Positions 22,540-31,775 of a DNA stretch of 64,000 bases are shown piece by piece. How positions within the stretch are numbered: position 1 is the first letter of the stretch; every line of letters starts with the position of its first letter. A model generated the notes under the pieces. The model was not told where the DNA came from. It did not search any database and saw only the letters and a list, made by a program, of their open reading frames with translations. Where the stretch lies: positions 1,420,424 through 1,484,423 of the forward strand of contig CACRXP010000016.1 in the NCBI GenBank assembly GCA_902702965.1. Reading direction: 5' to 3'. The position numbers and the translations under genes were made by a program. Source of the DNA: Spirometra erinaceieuropaei (lineage: Eukaryota > Platyhelminthes > Cestoda > Diphyllobothriidea > Diphyllobothriidae).

Positions 22540-22990
22540 GGGAGGGTGAAGCCTCATTAGAACGGATTTTGAGTGCACTGGTAGGAAGGTTGCTAACTGA
22601 CGAGATAACTTGGACCTCGCAGTCGACCCAGTGTTGTGTGGAGCGGCTGACTGGTGGTCTGAGAGTCAGGCCGCAATTGCTCCTTTTAAATGTGGCGTTT
22701 ATGGCTCCCACTCCGCGGGGTCCGAGCCGGATGTGACGGCACGCCTAGGTGCGTCTCCAACCCCGCCAGCCACCCATTTGTTGTCAGTTAAGATCCTGGT
22801 CATTTACTGTGTGGAGTGGAAGGCCAAGGTCCGGACTCGACCGTGCCCGCTCCCCCGCCTCCGGTCTTCTTGACTCTGTCTCGACACTGGGTTAAGGTGG
22901 GGAGGAGGGAGTGCAGCGAATGCTGTGCCTGTGTCACCTTTTCGCGGAGCTTGCGGTGGGCATCTTCGGAAACGACGGTTGAACTGTCAG
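22540..22990 (-). repeat. Repeat B joined to repeat A, antisense
   Basis: At 22580-22720 the sequence is the complement of 37210-37330 (landmarks AAGGTTGCTAACTGACG and GAGAGTCAGGCCGCAATTG). It is followed by repeat A landmarks (CCTGGTCATTTACTGTGTGGA, CTTGACTCTGTCTCGACAC). The same A-then-B order on the + strand at 36840-37340 suggests one composite element. Confidence 0.65.
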
Positions 22991-23290
22991 TAGGAGAATG
23001 GGGCAGCCCACAATTTCACTGAACTGGCTCTTGGGCAAATATAAACCCAATTTCGTTGGATGGTCAACCATCAGCACCCGTGGCTACCAAACAGTCGCTG
23101 GGGAATCTAAGGGCGGCTAGTTAGGATGACACTCTGAGGCGCATTATAGGTTTATGGACAACAAACATAAGTTGAAGGGGTAGAAGCTGAGAATTCATCC
23201 ATCCGGAATAGGCGTGTCAGAAAATTTTGTCTCTAAGAAGCCAGAGTTTAGAGACGACACGAAAGTGTCGAAGGTATGGGCAGAAGGATA
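22991..23290. other. No feature recognised
   Basis: Short unique-looking stretch between repeat A/B and the SINE cluster. Confidence 0.5.
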
Positions 23291-23605
23291 TTACCGACAA
23301 AGACAAGGGAGACTGAAATGGCCATTTCTGGCCTATTAGCCGACGTTAGCCAATCATACCCAAGCCCGATGTGTGTAACACCTGGGGCTTGGTCCTGCGA
23401 CCTGTGAGTTAGAAGTCCAACGCCTCTAACCACTGAGCCACGGGCTCGTTGTCTTTTCGGTTGCGATCAGGAATATACAATGGTAGAGGGCACTCACCAA
23501 TCAATTTTACCGAACTCACTCGTTCCGTTGTGCCCTACGGGCTCTCTCTCTCTCTCGAGCCCAAGCAGCAGCCGCACAGTGGCGCATGATATAGACTGAG
23601 TTGTG
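23291..23605 (-). mobile_element. tRNA-Arg-derived SINE
   Basis: On the reverse strand the order is body (CATGCGCCACTGTGCGGC, CCTCTACCATTGTATATTCC), then a tRNA head (GCCCGTGGCTCAGTGGTTAG, TTGGACTTCTAA), then the core GCCAGAAATGGCCATTTC and GTCTTTGTCGGTAATA. TTGGACTTCTAA is the anticodon stem-loop sequence of tRNA-Arg(UCU). So the RNA polymerase III promoter boxes sit inside the unit rather than at its 5' end. Confidence 0.85.
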
Positions 23606-23945
23606 TTACCGACAATGACAAGGGAGACCGGAATGGCCATGTCTGGCTTACTAGCCGTCCTCAGCCAGTCATACCTAACCCCGAAGTGTGGAAGACCTGG
23701 TTAGAGGTGTTGGACTTCTAACTAACTGGTCGCGGGATCGAGCCTCATGTGTTCCACACTTCGGGGTTGGACATGACTGGCTAACGACAGCTAATAAGCC
23801 AGAAATGGCCATTCCAGTCTCCTTTGTCTTTGTCGGTTATACCACTCAGTCTATATCATGCGTCATTGTGCGGCTGCTGCTTGGGCTTGAGAGAGAGAGA
23901 GCCCGCAAAACACAAGGGGCCGATCGGTGAGCGCCCTCTACCATT
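23606..23945 (+). mobile_element. Two SINE pieces, head to head
   Basis: The left part (23606-23699) is the core on the reverse strand. At 23700 it flips to the + strand tRNA head (TTAGAGGTGTTGGACTTC), core and body, ending CGCCCTCTACCATTG. The body carries CATCATGCG-like sequence and a GA-rich hairpin (GAGAGAGAGAGAGCCCGC). Confidence 0.8.
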
Positions 23946-24707
23946 GCCAGCTGACAGACTTTACGTCCAACATTGTGGACACTGAGGCTCCTGACGCCCA
24001 GTCCACTGTTCTTCCTGCAGCATATGCGAACCGCACGCAGAGTAACCGGAGGTGATAAAAAGTGAAGAGCGGCCTGGCTCGAGAATGAATTGTTCATTGA
24101 CCTGCAGAAGAGCTGGTTAGCATATAATTGCTGTCCGCGATGACCGATTAGAATGGGTCTTTGATTCTACCCTGTTTGTACGACACGCTGTGACTGTTGA
24201 TGGTCACGTTTGAACAGAGTATTTAGTGTTCAATAAGAACGATTATTGATCCGAACACCATTTGATAGGTACCATCGAAAATACAACCTTCAATGTGGGA
24301 CATGAGCCTACCTATTCTGGTGAGTAAAATGACGACCGCACTATTGTTCATTTGCTGACTCACGTCCTTGGAGCTTCAAGTGCCCTGTCTCGAACTCACT
24401 GACTCCCACGCGGATCGCTTCTGAGGACTTGCCGTGTGCGAGCCTAGCTACCTGCTCCGATTTTTCTTATTTGACTAACTGTTGACTAGACTTGTGGTGA
24501 AACGACTTCCAAACACTTACGGTAGGAAAAAACCTGCCGGCCTGCAAGCAGATCTGCACTTAAATGGCCAGAAGACTTGTTCCATGTGAGAGTGCCACGC
24601 ACGTCTAAACGTTCTCACTTAAATAACCTTTGATACTTAGTTGTGACCCCATTAAGTTGATACGAACAGTAAGTCATGCGCCTCAGAAGACATGTTTCCG
24701 CTTGGAA
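23946..24707. other. No feature recognised
   Basis: No exon, RNA gene or repeat is recognised between the SINE cluster and the Merlin element. Confidence 0.5.
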
Positions 24708-24715
24708 CGTAGTCG
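24708..24715. repeat. Left target-site duplication of the Merlin element
   Basis: CGTAGTCG; the matching right copy at 25505-25512 is CGCAGTCG, 7 of 8 identical. Merlin transposons make 8-9 bp duplications. Confidence 0.7.
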
Positions 24716-25504
24716 GGTAACAATCGGGAGATGGCACCCAAAAAATCTGCCTAACCAAAGCAGCCTGTCTTATGGGACAGGTGGTAATAGGGGGTTTATG
24801 GGTGGTGGCTGTTCGGGACGTACGATACTAGCCGACGGTAAGCCTTATTTGAACAGGTGAATGATCGAAGTTGACCCGCTCTCCGTTCCGTTATTACAAA
24901 ATGGGTCGCCAAAGGCAGTATAGTGGTAACGAACGAGTGGAAGGCGTACAATCGTCTTCCCTCAGAAGGTTATCTGCATTCCTCTGTTAATCACTCAAAG
25001 AATTTCAAGGACCCTACCACCGGACGGCACACCAATGCCATTGAGGCATACTGGAGTAGACTGAAAAGGAAACTCCACAAGGGAGGCCCTGTATGTGGTC
25101 GAGCTGTGTGGGCTCACATAGACGAACTACAGTATCGTCTTTGGTTTGGCCTCAATGCCATGTCTTTGACAGATGCCTGGGAACTGTTCCTGTCCCATGT
25201 TGTGCAGACTCATCCTATTTAAAAGTGATTTTATTTTGTAATAAACTGTCATAATGCGAATGTATGCCGTATATTCAGGTGTACGTGTGTAACGATGGGG
25301 AAGGTTGGGTAACAGCGACCATCGTCCATGCAACCTCCTGCGATGTTCGTTCGGCCAGCCCATGTTAGGCCGTCGGGGAAAGTCCAAGTAGTGCGTGAAA
25401 GTAGGCCTGCAACCGCTGATATAGCCTGAAGGCGTTTGAGTCCACTCTTAAAGGTATTATTTCAAGGTAACGGATTTTTTGGGTGCCATCTCCCGATTGC
25501 TACC
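24716..25504 (+). mobile_element. Merlin-type DNA transposon (789 bp)
   Basis: The element is bounded by inverted repeats of about 33 bp: the left end starts GGTAACAATCGGGAGATGG (24716) and the right end (complement, from 25504) starts GGTAGCAATCGGGAGATGG. Both continue CACCCAAAAAATC. Flanking 8-mers match at 7 of 8 positions. The interior encodes the C-terminal third of an ISXO2/IS1595-like DDE transposase, the family used by eukaryotic Merlin elements. The N-terminal part is not recognised, so the copy is probably inactive and internally deleted. Confidence 0.82.
24923..25222 (+). pseudogene. Merlin transposase C-terminal fragment (ISXO2-like DDE)
   Basis: The open frame of 99 codons begins at a GTG rather than an ATG, so it is the tail of a longer frame. 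It reads TNEWKAYNRLPSEGYLHSSV, VNHSKNFKDP and HTNAIEAYWSRLKRKLHKG. Asp replaced by Asn in the usual (S/T)DEW block is notable: the second catalytic acid may be lost. NAIEAYWSRLK contains the Glu expected as the last catalytic residue. The end RLWFGLNAM is the RxW(R/L)N-like close of the domain. Confidence 0.8.
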
Positions 25505-25512
25505 CGCAGTCG
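25505..25512. repeat. Right target-site duplication of the Merlin element
   Basis: CGCAGTCG, differing from the left copy by one transition. Confidence 0.7.
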
Positions 25513-25959
25513 ACCTCTGCGCTCCGTCGCAATCAGGGTTTTCCTTCCTGACCTTAATTTGAATATTACCTAATGCCACCCATTCTCTGCGATGGGTTTA
25601 AGACGTCAGATGGATTCATTAAACGATAATGTCATGTCTCGGTAGACCATCCATGAGTGACCTAACTTGTGCGTTAAGTCGGTGCACTTAAAAAGTGCAA
25701 GTCGGTATGGCGTAAGCAGAAGTCGGCACAGGAGCACGCAAAAGGCCAGCATCTGAGTGTGTACCGAAAATCACAGTATCCAGCGTGTTTCACAGAGTCG
25801 TTTATGTGAATTTTAGAGGGTCGGTGGGATAGGAGACATGCAAAAGAAAATCATGACGACAAGTGCAGCAGGCTCCGTGAATCCGGCAAACTGGAAAGAG
25901 CGTGGGCGATAGGCGAGAATTTAGCTGAAACAAGAATATGCAATTTCGTGTCCACCATG
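25513..25959. other. No feature recognised
   Basis: No exon or named repeat between the Merlin element and the GT microsatellite. Confidence 0.5.
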
Positions 25960-26462
25960 GTGTGTGTGTGTGTGTGTGTGTGTGTGTGCCCCACAAAGAG
26001 CCACGTGTTAGATGTGCTGGACCAACACCGGGGCCACATCGGATTCTGGCAGGCGTTATCTTGCGCAATAACAAATGTCAACATTTAGGGGGTGTGCTGG
26101 CAGACTCTGTTGTCGGCAGTCGTCGCACAGCTGGGACTACTGCCATCACCCCATTGTTTTGAGGGTTAAAATGCTGGCCATTAGTTAAGAGGACCAGGGG
26201 GTGCGGAATGGAGCGCCAAGGTGAGGATCCGTCCAAGCCATCCACTTGCGGCCTCCCTCATCTCCGGTCTTCTTGACGCTTTCTTGACACCGGGCTCAGG
26301 CGGGGGAGGAGGAGAGAGTGTAGGTAGATGCAGCGCAAGTCTACCGGCACTATAAACCCCTTCGCAAGTCACTGTCCCTGCTCCCACCATCTGCTGTGGG
26401 ACATACGGTGGACATCGTCGAAATCGACGATCGAACGCTCGTGTGTGTGTTTGTGTGTGTTC
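25960..26462 (-). repeat. Repeat A, full-length copy 1, bounded by (TG)n on both sides
   Basis: The reverse strand carries repeat A from the CGACGATGTCCACCGTATGT-type start (near 26410), through ACTTGCGCTGCATCTACC, the CT-rich box and TCAAGAAGACCGGAG, to AGATAACGCCTGCCAGAATC near the 3' end. It then runs into a 29-bp GT run (25960-25988). A second GT-rich run (26441-26462) flanks the other side. No protein frame is convincing. Confidence 0.8.
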
Positions 26463-26903
26463 CTGATTGTGTCCCTAAAACGGGGCAGGCGGTAGATGCG
26501 TTGGCCCAGCACAGGGGGTTAGATCAGAATCCGGCAGGCGTTATCAAGAATACGCAGCCATAATAAATGACAACGCTGGGGGTGTTGTGGCAGTCCCCTG
26601 TGCCAGCTTTCATCGTGCCTGTGGGAATCCGGGCCACCCCCTGTTTTTGTTGTAGAATAAAGTCCTGGTCAGTGTCTGTTGTGGACAGCGAGGGAGAGGT
26701 GTGTGGTGGTACGCCTGGGTGCGGGTTTACGCCGTGCCGGCCATTTGCGCCCTTTCTCGTCACCAGTCATTCTGACACTGTCTTGACAGTGGACCCAGAT
26801 GGGAGAGGAGAGAGTGTGGTGGACGCTGTGCAAGTCATCGCTCCTCTTCTCACTTGCCGTGAAGCATACAGTAGACATCGTCAAAATCGACGTTCGAACA
26901 GCC
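26463..26903 (-). repeat. Repeat A, full-length copy 2, tandem with copy 1
   Basis: Same landmark order as the neighbouring copy on the same strand: GATGTCTACTGTATGCTT, CAAGACAGTGTCAG, the closing AACGCCTGCCGGATTC, then the 3' end at about 26463. The two copies are directly adjacent. Confidence 0.75.
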
Positions 26904-28214
26904 TTATGCGTTTTTGCGAACTTTTCGCAACCCCAGTGCCCAATATACTAATTTCTGCCCCAGTGATCCCAACCGCATGGGGCAGAATCCAGCACTTACG
27001 TGCAAGTGGAGTGATCTCATGCATTAAGGAAATTAGTGAAAGGCAGTTTCGCGGTATTATTCAATCGTCAGTGTGATTTTGTTTTTCTCGCTCAGGAAGG
27101 CTTTGGCCAATTCCGGGCTCTACGTGCACCAGGCCAGATGTGGTTGTTGGAAAACAATCTGGAGTCAGGCTGTGTGCCCTGGTCTATCTTGTCCGAACTT
27201 CGATCATCAGAGGGCACAGAGCTGAAAACTCGAACTTCGGTTGGTTGAGCTGAACCTGACGAAGGGGCTCAAGACAACGCTGTGCAGTGAATCCAATCCC
27301 CAAAATTCCTTCCATGAGGATGGCCCATGATGAAGGTGGATGAATCAACGTTTGTCGCTGCGTTCTTTCATGAACTTCTGTCATTGGCTGGCCCACTAGT
27401 TCGTGCGTGACTACAGGCCCCTGAACAGTTGGTTGTCAAAAGACAGCGGAAATATTTTATGTTTAGGGGTTAGTTCCCGAGGAATGTCAATAGGTGTGCC
27501 TCGCCGAACACCAACCCATTTGAGTGCGTCACGGGTGAAAAATTGCGTGGGAGACTGGTCTGTTGATTACTAGTGGCCACGAAACGGCATTCTTTGCACC
27601 AACCACTTCCCCCCCCCCTGTACTCGCCTGGCTTCCTGCAGCGCAAACGTTTTCGGATATCTGCATACTAGCCGATTATCTTTAACATTTGCCGTTTTCT
27701 ATTTTCTGTCAGTCTTTACTCTAACCTTTTATTGATGTGCACATATTTTCTCATCCGTTTATTGTCGCCTTGCATTTCTCAGTCTGTTTGGTAAAACGTG
27801 TCTGTGTACAAAACTCACACTCTTTCGTATATAGTCAGTATCTGTTAGTCCTCCCAGTCGAAACTTTCATTTAACGACACATTGCACCTGTCATTCATTG
27901 TTTTGGTAGGACCTTTCGGGCCATGGCCCCTTTTAGCCTTTGTTAAGTCGTCATCTCTTAGCCTGCTCACCTCTTCCACTGGTACATTTTCTCCTGTCAA
28001 TCCTATGCCTGCCGCAAGCTGCGATTTGTGTTCGTTGCTGAGAAGCCCAGCCGACAGAGAAGATTGTCCATTCCTTGTGCAACCCCATTTTCCGGTCTTT
28101 CCCATTTCGTTGAAGTTAAAGTAGGACCTTTTGTCATGTCAGAGCACTATAATAGTTACCAGAAAGCGGACTTTAGAGTGCGCACGGTTCGGACATATGG
28201 TGAGGTGACGTGAG
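26904..28214. other. No feature recognised
   Basis: About 1.3 kb with no exon, RNA gene or repeat that I can name. The short open frames have ordinary composition and no motif. Confidence 0.5.
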
Positions 28215-28500
28215 AGTTTGACAGGCGTTTTAGACGATATCCACCGTGTGCTCCACAGTAGGGTCGGAACAGAGACGGTTATCTGCATGTGAATTTGTTA
28301 AATGGCGATAGCAGACTTTTGCTGCATTTACCACACACACACATTCTCGCTCTCCTTCTCCATCTGGATCCGGTGTCACAACACAGTCAAGAAGACCGGA
28401 AGCGGGAGAGGACGCGGGTGTCTGGCACGGCGAAAATCCGCACTTAGGCGTACCACCACATCCCCTGGTCCAAAACATGCACTGATCAGAATATAACACA
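28215..28500 (+). repeat. Repeat A, partial copy
   Basis: It shows GATATCCACCGTGTGCTCCA, then GATAGCAGACTTTTGC, a CT-rich box, GGTGTCACAACACAGTCAAG, GAAGACCGGAAG and CCACATCCCCTGGTCC in family order, ending where a SINE begins. Confidence 0.75.
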
Positions 28501-28505
28501 ACAAT

Positions 28506-28810
28506 ATGTTAATACCGGCAAGGACAAAGAAGACTGGAATGGCCATTTCTGGCTCATTAGCCGTTGTCAGCCAGTAATACCCGACCCCGAAGTGTGGAAC
28601 ACCCAAGGCTCGAACTCGCGACCTGTTAGTTAGAAGTCCAACGCCTCTAACCACTTAGCCACGGGCTCCTTCTCTTGTCGGTTTCGATGGGGAATATGCA
28701 GTGGTAGGAGGCGCTCACTAATCGCACTACGGAACTCACTTACCCCGTTGTGCCTTGGGGCCCTCTCTCGAAGTCCACCAGCAGCCGCACAGCGGCGCGT
28801 AATATAGAAG
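28506..28810 (-). mobile_element. tRNA-Arg-derived SINE
   Basis: Reverse-strand order is body, tRNA head (GCCCGTGGCTAAGTGGTTAG, TTGGACTTCTAACTAAC, B box GAGTTCGAGCC), then core. It is collinear with the 23291-23605 copy, again with the head in the middle. Confidence 0.85.
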
Positions 28811-28818
28811 CGGAATAG

Positions 28819-29235
28819 CATTATCGACAAAGACATGGGAGACTGGAAAGGCCATTTTTGGCCTAATAGCCACCGTCGGCCAGTCATACCTAATCCGCGG
28901 TGTGGAACACCTGGGGCTCTATCTCACGACCTATATCACGCGCCGCTGTGCGACTGCTGGCGGGGCTCGAGAGAGAGAGCCCCAAGGTACAACTTGACAA
29001 CTGAGTTCCATTACGCTATCAGTGTTCTCTCCTCTATCATTGTATGTACTCAGTGGCGGCCGACAGGACAGTGAGCCCCTGACTCAGTGGTTAGGATTGT
29101 TGGACTTATAATTAACAGGTCGCGGAATCGAGTCTCAGGTGCTCCACACTTCGGAGTTGGGTATAACTGGCTGACGACGGCCAGTGGGTCAGAAATGGGC
29201 ATTCCGGTCTCCCTTATCTTTGTCGGCAACGCTCT
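28819..29235 (+). mobile_element. SINE fold-back cluster
   Basis: 28819-28932 is a core on the reverse strand. It flips to a + strand body (28933-29070; CGCGCCGCTGTGCGACTG, GAGAGAGAGAGCCCC). A + strand head plus core follows (29075-29235; CTGACTCAGTGGTTAGG, GTTGGACTTATAATTAAC, GGCTGACGACGGCCAG). The whole is a chain of partial units rather than one insertion. Confidence 0.78.
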
Positions 29236-29390
29236 CCTGCCGAAATAGTCGAGTGGGGCCCACGTAGACCGGTCGACATGGCATTAGTGCAGGACGAGTT
29301 TGGGTTAGTGGGGAGAGGACGTGTGGCGAATGCTGTGCAGGTCGCGCAAGTCACCATGGTGCACACGGCGGTCAGCATCGTCGTTTGAGA
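29236..29390 (-). repeat. Repeat A, diverged 5' part
   Basis: The reverse-strand sequence keeps GATGCTGACCGCCGTGTGC and GACTTGCGCGACCTGCAC-like landmarks but is well diverged. Confidence 0.45.
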
Positions 29391-30680
29391 CTGGCGAATC
29401 GCCATATCGTTGAAGGGTGACTTTGTTCCGACTGACACTGCGATGGATGAGATGGTGTCCGAAAATAATCACCTTGGTCTTGAAGGCTCGCCGACAGGGG
29501 AAACATGCTGTGATGCAAAAACCTTGTCCACCTTGATTCGTCATACTTTTGTTTGCACGTATCTTGCATCACCTTTTCGCCAGTTCTCACATCGGATGAC
29601 CATGTCTAGAGCAATGGACTTTCTCTTTTGTGGGCGCTCTGCGGTCTTTTCCACCAAATGGGCGTTTCATCAAAGATGAATCTTCTGAAGCGCGGCCCAT
29701 ATGCTGAGCGCGCCTGTTGTTTCGAAGACTTGAGTATAGATGGTCGTCCCTGTCGCTTCACCTTCAATATCCACCAGGAATGACTCAGATAAACTTGGTT
29801 ATGCTTGTTCGTCCGGTTTTGATGGAGTCCGCGACACCAGGACGACGGTCCTCTTCGATGGCGGGGTTGGGATGTACATGTCCTTTTTTGACCTCGTGAA
29901 CTGCTAATGCAAGTAGTTGTGCTTGCGTGGTCATTGCATCCTGTAAGTACTGCACTCCCTGCCCATCCGCTACTCATGTCTTATTATGAATTTTTTGAAC
30001 ACTGCGGTTCTATCTGTAGCAGTTGAGAGTTAGGATGTTCTGTCGAAGAAAGGGTCTAAAGTATTCAAACGACGACGTCGGGAAACACGGTAACAAGCTA
30101 GGAACTTGGGGGGTGGGGTGTTGCTGGCTCGCGCGCCCCGGAGGGGAGGGGGCTCGGTGGGGGGGGGGACGCCGCAGTTCTCCAACTTTCATGGATTCCG
30201 ACTCGGGACACGGGAAACCAAGCATCGGACTGCGCCAACGCGGTAACCAATTTGAGTCTATTAGGCCTTGGCGGACTTTCGGAAGTCTAAAGCATGAAGG
30301 CCCTGTCCCAGAGGACATGAAGGGCCATCTTAACAGAGCGGGGAACTTTCTACGTCATGGTCTGGTAAGATGAATATGAAGGGAATTGTGATGGAGGGAG
30401 AAGGGGGAGAGGGTACGAGAAGGTGGTGTAGCAGTCCAGCGGCTCGGGGGGGAGTGGGGACTAGCATGAAGTTTTGTCGCCGCGGGATGGGAACATGCGA
30501 CGAATTCCACCGCGTACCCGACAAAGTAGACGCAGGGTGGATGACTTGCGGATGGCTTAGTGAGGCAGAATTGCGCGATCCACCCGCGACCTAGTCCCAT
30601 TTCATGTCCCAGGCTTCCGGTGGAACGGTTCGAATCTCACATCGATCAGTGACATAAAGGTCACATTAAGGATTCATTTC
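29391..30680. other. No gene recognised; purine-rich part
   Basis: No exon or named repeat. 30105-30175 and 30370-30460 are strongly G/A-rich on the + strand, including a run of ten G near 30160. Confidence 0.5.
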
Positions 30681-30682
30681 TG

Positions 30683-31070
30683 ACTGGTAGAGGGGGCGCT
30701 CATCGATCGTTCTTACGGAACTCACTCGTTCCGTTGTGACTTACGGGCTCCCTAGGTCCCAACCAAGAGCCGCACAGCGGCGCATGATATAGACAGTATG
30801 TTATTACCGACAGAGGCAAGGGAGACTGGAATGGCCGTGCCTGGGTTATTAGCCGTCGTCAGCCAGCCACACCCAACCCTGAGGTGTGGGACACTTGGGG
30901 CTCGAACTTGCGACCCGTTAGTTAGAAGTCCAACGCCTCTAACCACTGAGCCACGGACTCGTTGTCCTGTCGGTTACAATCGGGAATATACTATGGTAGA
31001 GGAGCGCTCACGATCGTTTCTGCGGAACTCACCCGTCCCGTTGTGCCCTAGGGCTTTATCTCGAACCCTG
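30683..31070 (-). mobile_element. tRNA-Arg-derived SINE with the body present at both ends
   Basis: On the reverse strand the order is body (31070-30980), tRNA head (GTCCGTGGCTCAGTGGTTAG, TTGGACTTCTAACTAAC), core (GGCTGACGACGGCTAATAAC), then a second body (30795-30683). The two body segments share ACGG(G/A)ACG(G/A)GTGAGTTCCG. This copy shows most clearly that units are joined head to tail. Confidence 0.85.
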
Positions 31071-31212
31071 AGGCTCAGTGGTTAGAGGCGTTGGACTTCT
31101 AACGGGTCCCGAGTTCGAGCCCCAGGTGTTCCACACTTCGGGGTCGGGTGTGACTGGCTGACGACGTCTAATAAGCCAGAAATGGCCATTTTAGTCTCCG
31201 TTTTTTGTCGGT
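31071..31212 (+). mobile_element. tRNA-Arg-derived SINE, head and core
   Basis: GGCTCAGTGGTTAGAGGCG, TTGGACTTCTAAC, B box GAGTTCGAGCCCC, then GGCTGACGACGTCTAATAAG. It is head-to-head with the preceding copy and lacks the body. The D-loop-to-B-box spacing is a little short, since the ACTAACAGG segment is partly deleted. Confidence 0.82.
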
Positions 31213-31747
31213 AATTCATTTTGACCGAACTGTGAAAAACTCGGCACCTCAGAGGGATTCGAACGTACGCAGTAAGAGGAAGGCTTTAGTACAGCCAACG
31301 CTCTAACCACTTGGGCTACGGGGCCCCGCCGAACGACACGAGTTTAATCACATTAGGGTCAAGTTACCCGCCCAACCTTCTGCAACGTCTGGAATCCACC
31401 ACATCTGAGGTGCCGAGTTTTTAACAGTTGGGACAAAATGAATTATTCAACATGTGCCAAAATATCTATGAATTACTTGAGCCTAGTAGTCATCTGGTGG
31501 ATTCTAGGTGAATTGCTTAGGAAATTCAGCTTGGGCAGTCAACTTACTGTATCAGATTTGGTGGATTCCAGACGTTGCAGTGGGTTGGGCGGGCAACTGG
31601 ACCCTAATGTGATAAAACTTGTGTCGTCCGGCGGGGCCTCGTAGCTCAGGTGGTTAGAGCGTTGGCTGTACTAGAGCCTTCCCCTTACTGCGTGGGTTCG
31701 AATCCCACCGAGGCGCCGAGTTTTTTACAATTGTGTCAGAATGAATT
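31213..31747. repeat. Inverted repeat with 195-bp arms, each holding a tRNA-like sequence
   Basis: The left arm 31213-31407 and right arm 31553-31747 are near-identical in inverted orientation around a 145-bp spacer. The right arm has the tRNA-like sequence on the + strand, the left arm on the - strand. The spacer holds a second partial copy of the arm's outer end (GCCGAGTTTTTAACAGTTGG and AATATCTATGAATT), so the structure was built by more than one event. Confidence 0.85.
31635..31715 (+). tRNA. tRNA-like sequence (SINE head or tRNA pseudogene)
   Basis: The acceptor 5' strand GGCCTCG pairs with CGAGGCG at six of seven positions (G1-G72 mismatch). The D arm GCTC...GAGC and T arm GTGGG-TTCGAAT-CCCAC are intact, with good A and B boxes. 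The anticodon arm folds only as a four-pair stem around GTACTAG, which would give anticodon ACT, and the variable region is long. An inverted partner lies at about 31248-31328. I read it as a tRNA-derived repeat more than a working gene; the amino acid cannot be assigned safely. Confidence 0.45.
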
Positions 31748-31775
31748 ATTCAACATCTGCCAAAATATCTATGAA

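Noticed and set aside
28376..28654. Frames of the MVRGVGLLTN type, repeated at several places
   Set aside because: They read through tRNA-derived SINE copies on the non-coding side; repetition reflects the repeat, not a gene family.
31635..31715. A functional tRNA gene
   Set aside because: Acceptor mismatch, irregular anticodon arm, and an inverted duplicate nearby make a repeat-borne tRNA-like sequence more likely; kept only as a low-confidence tRNA-like feature.
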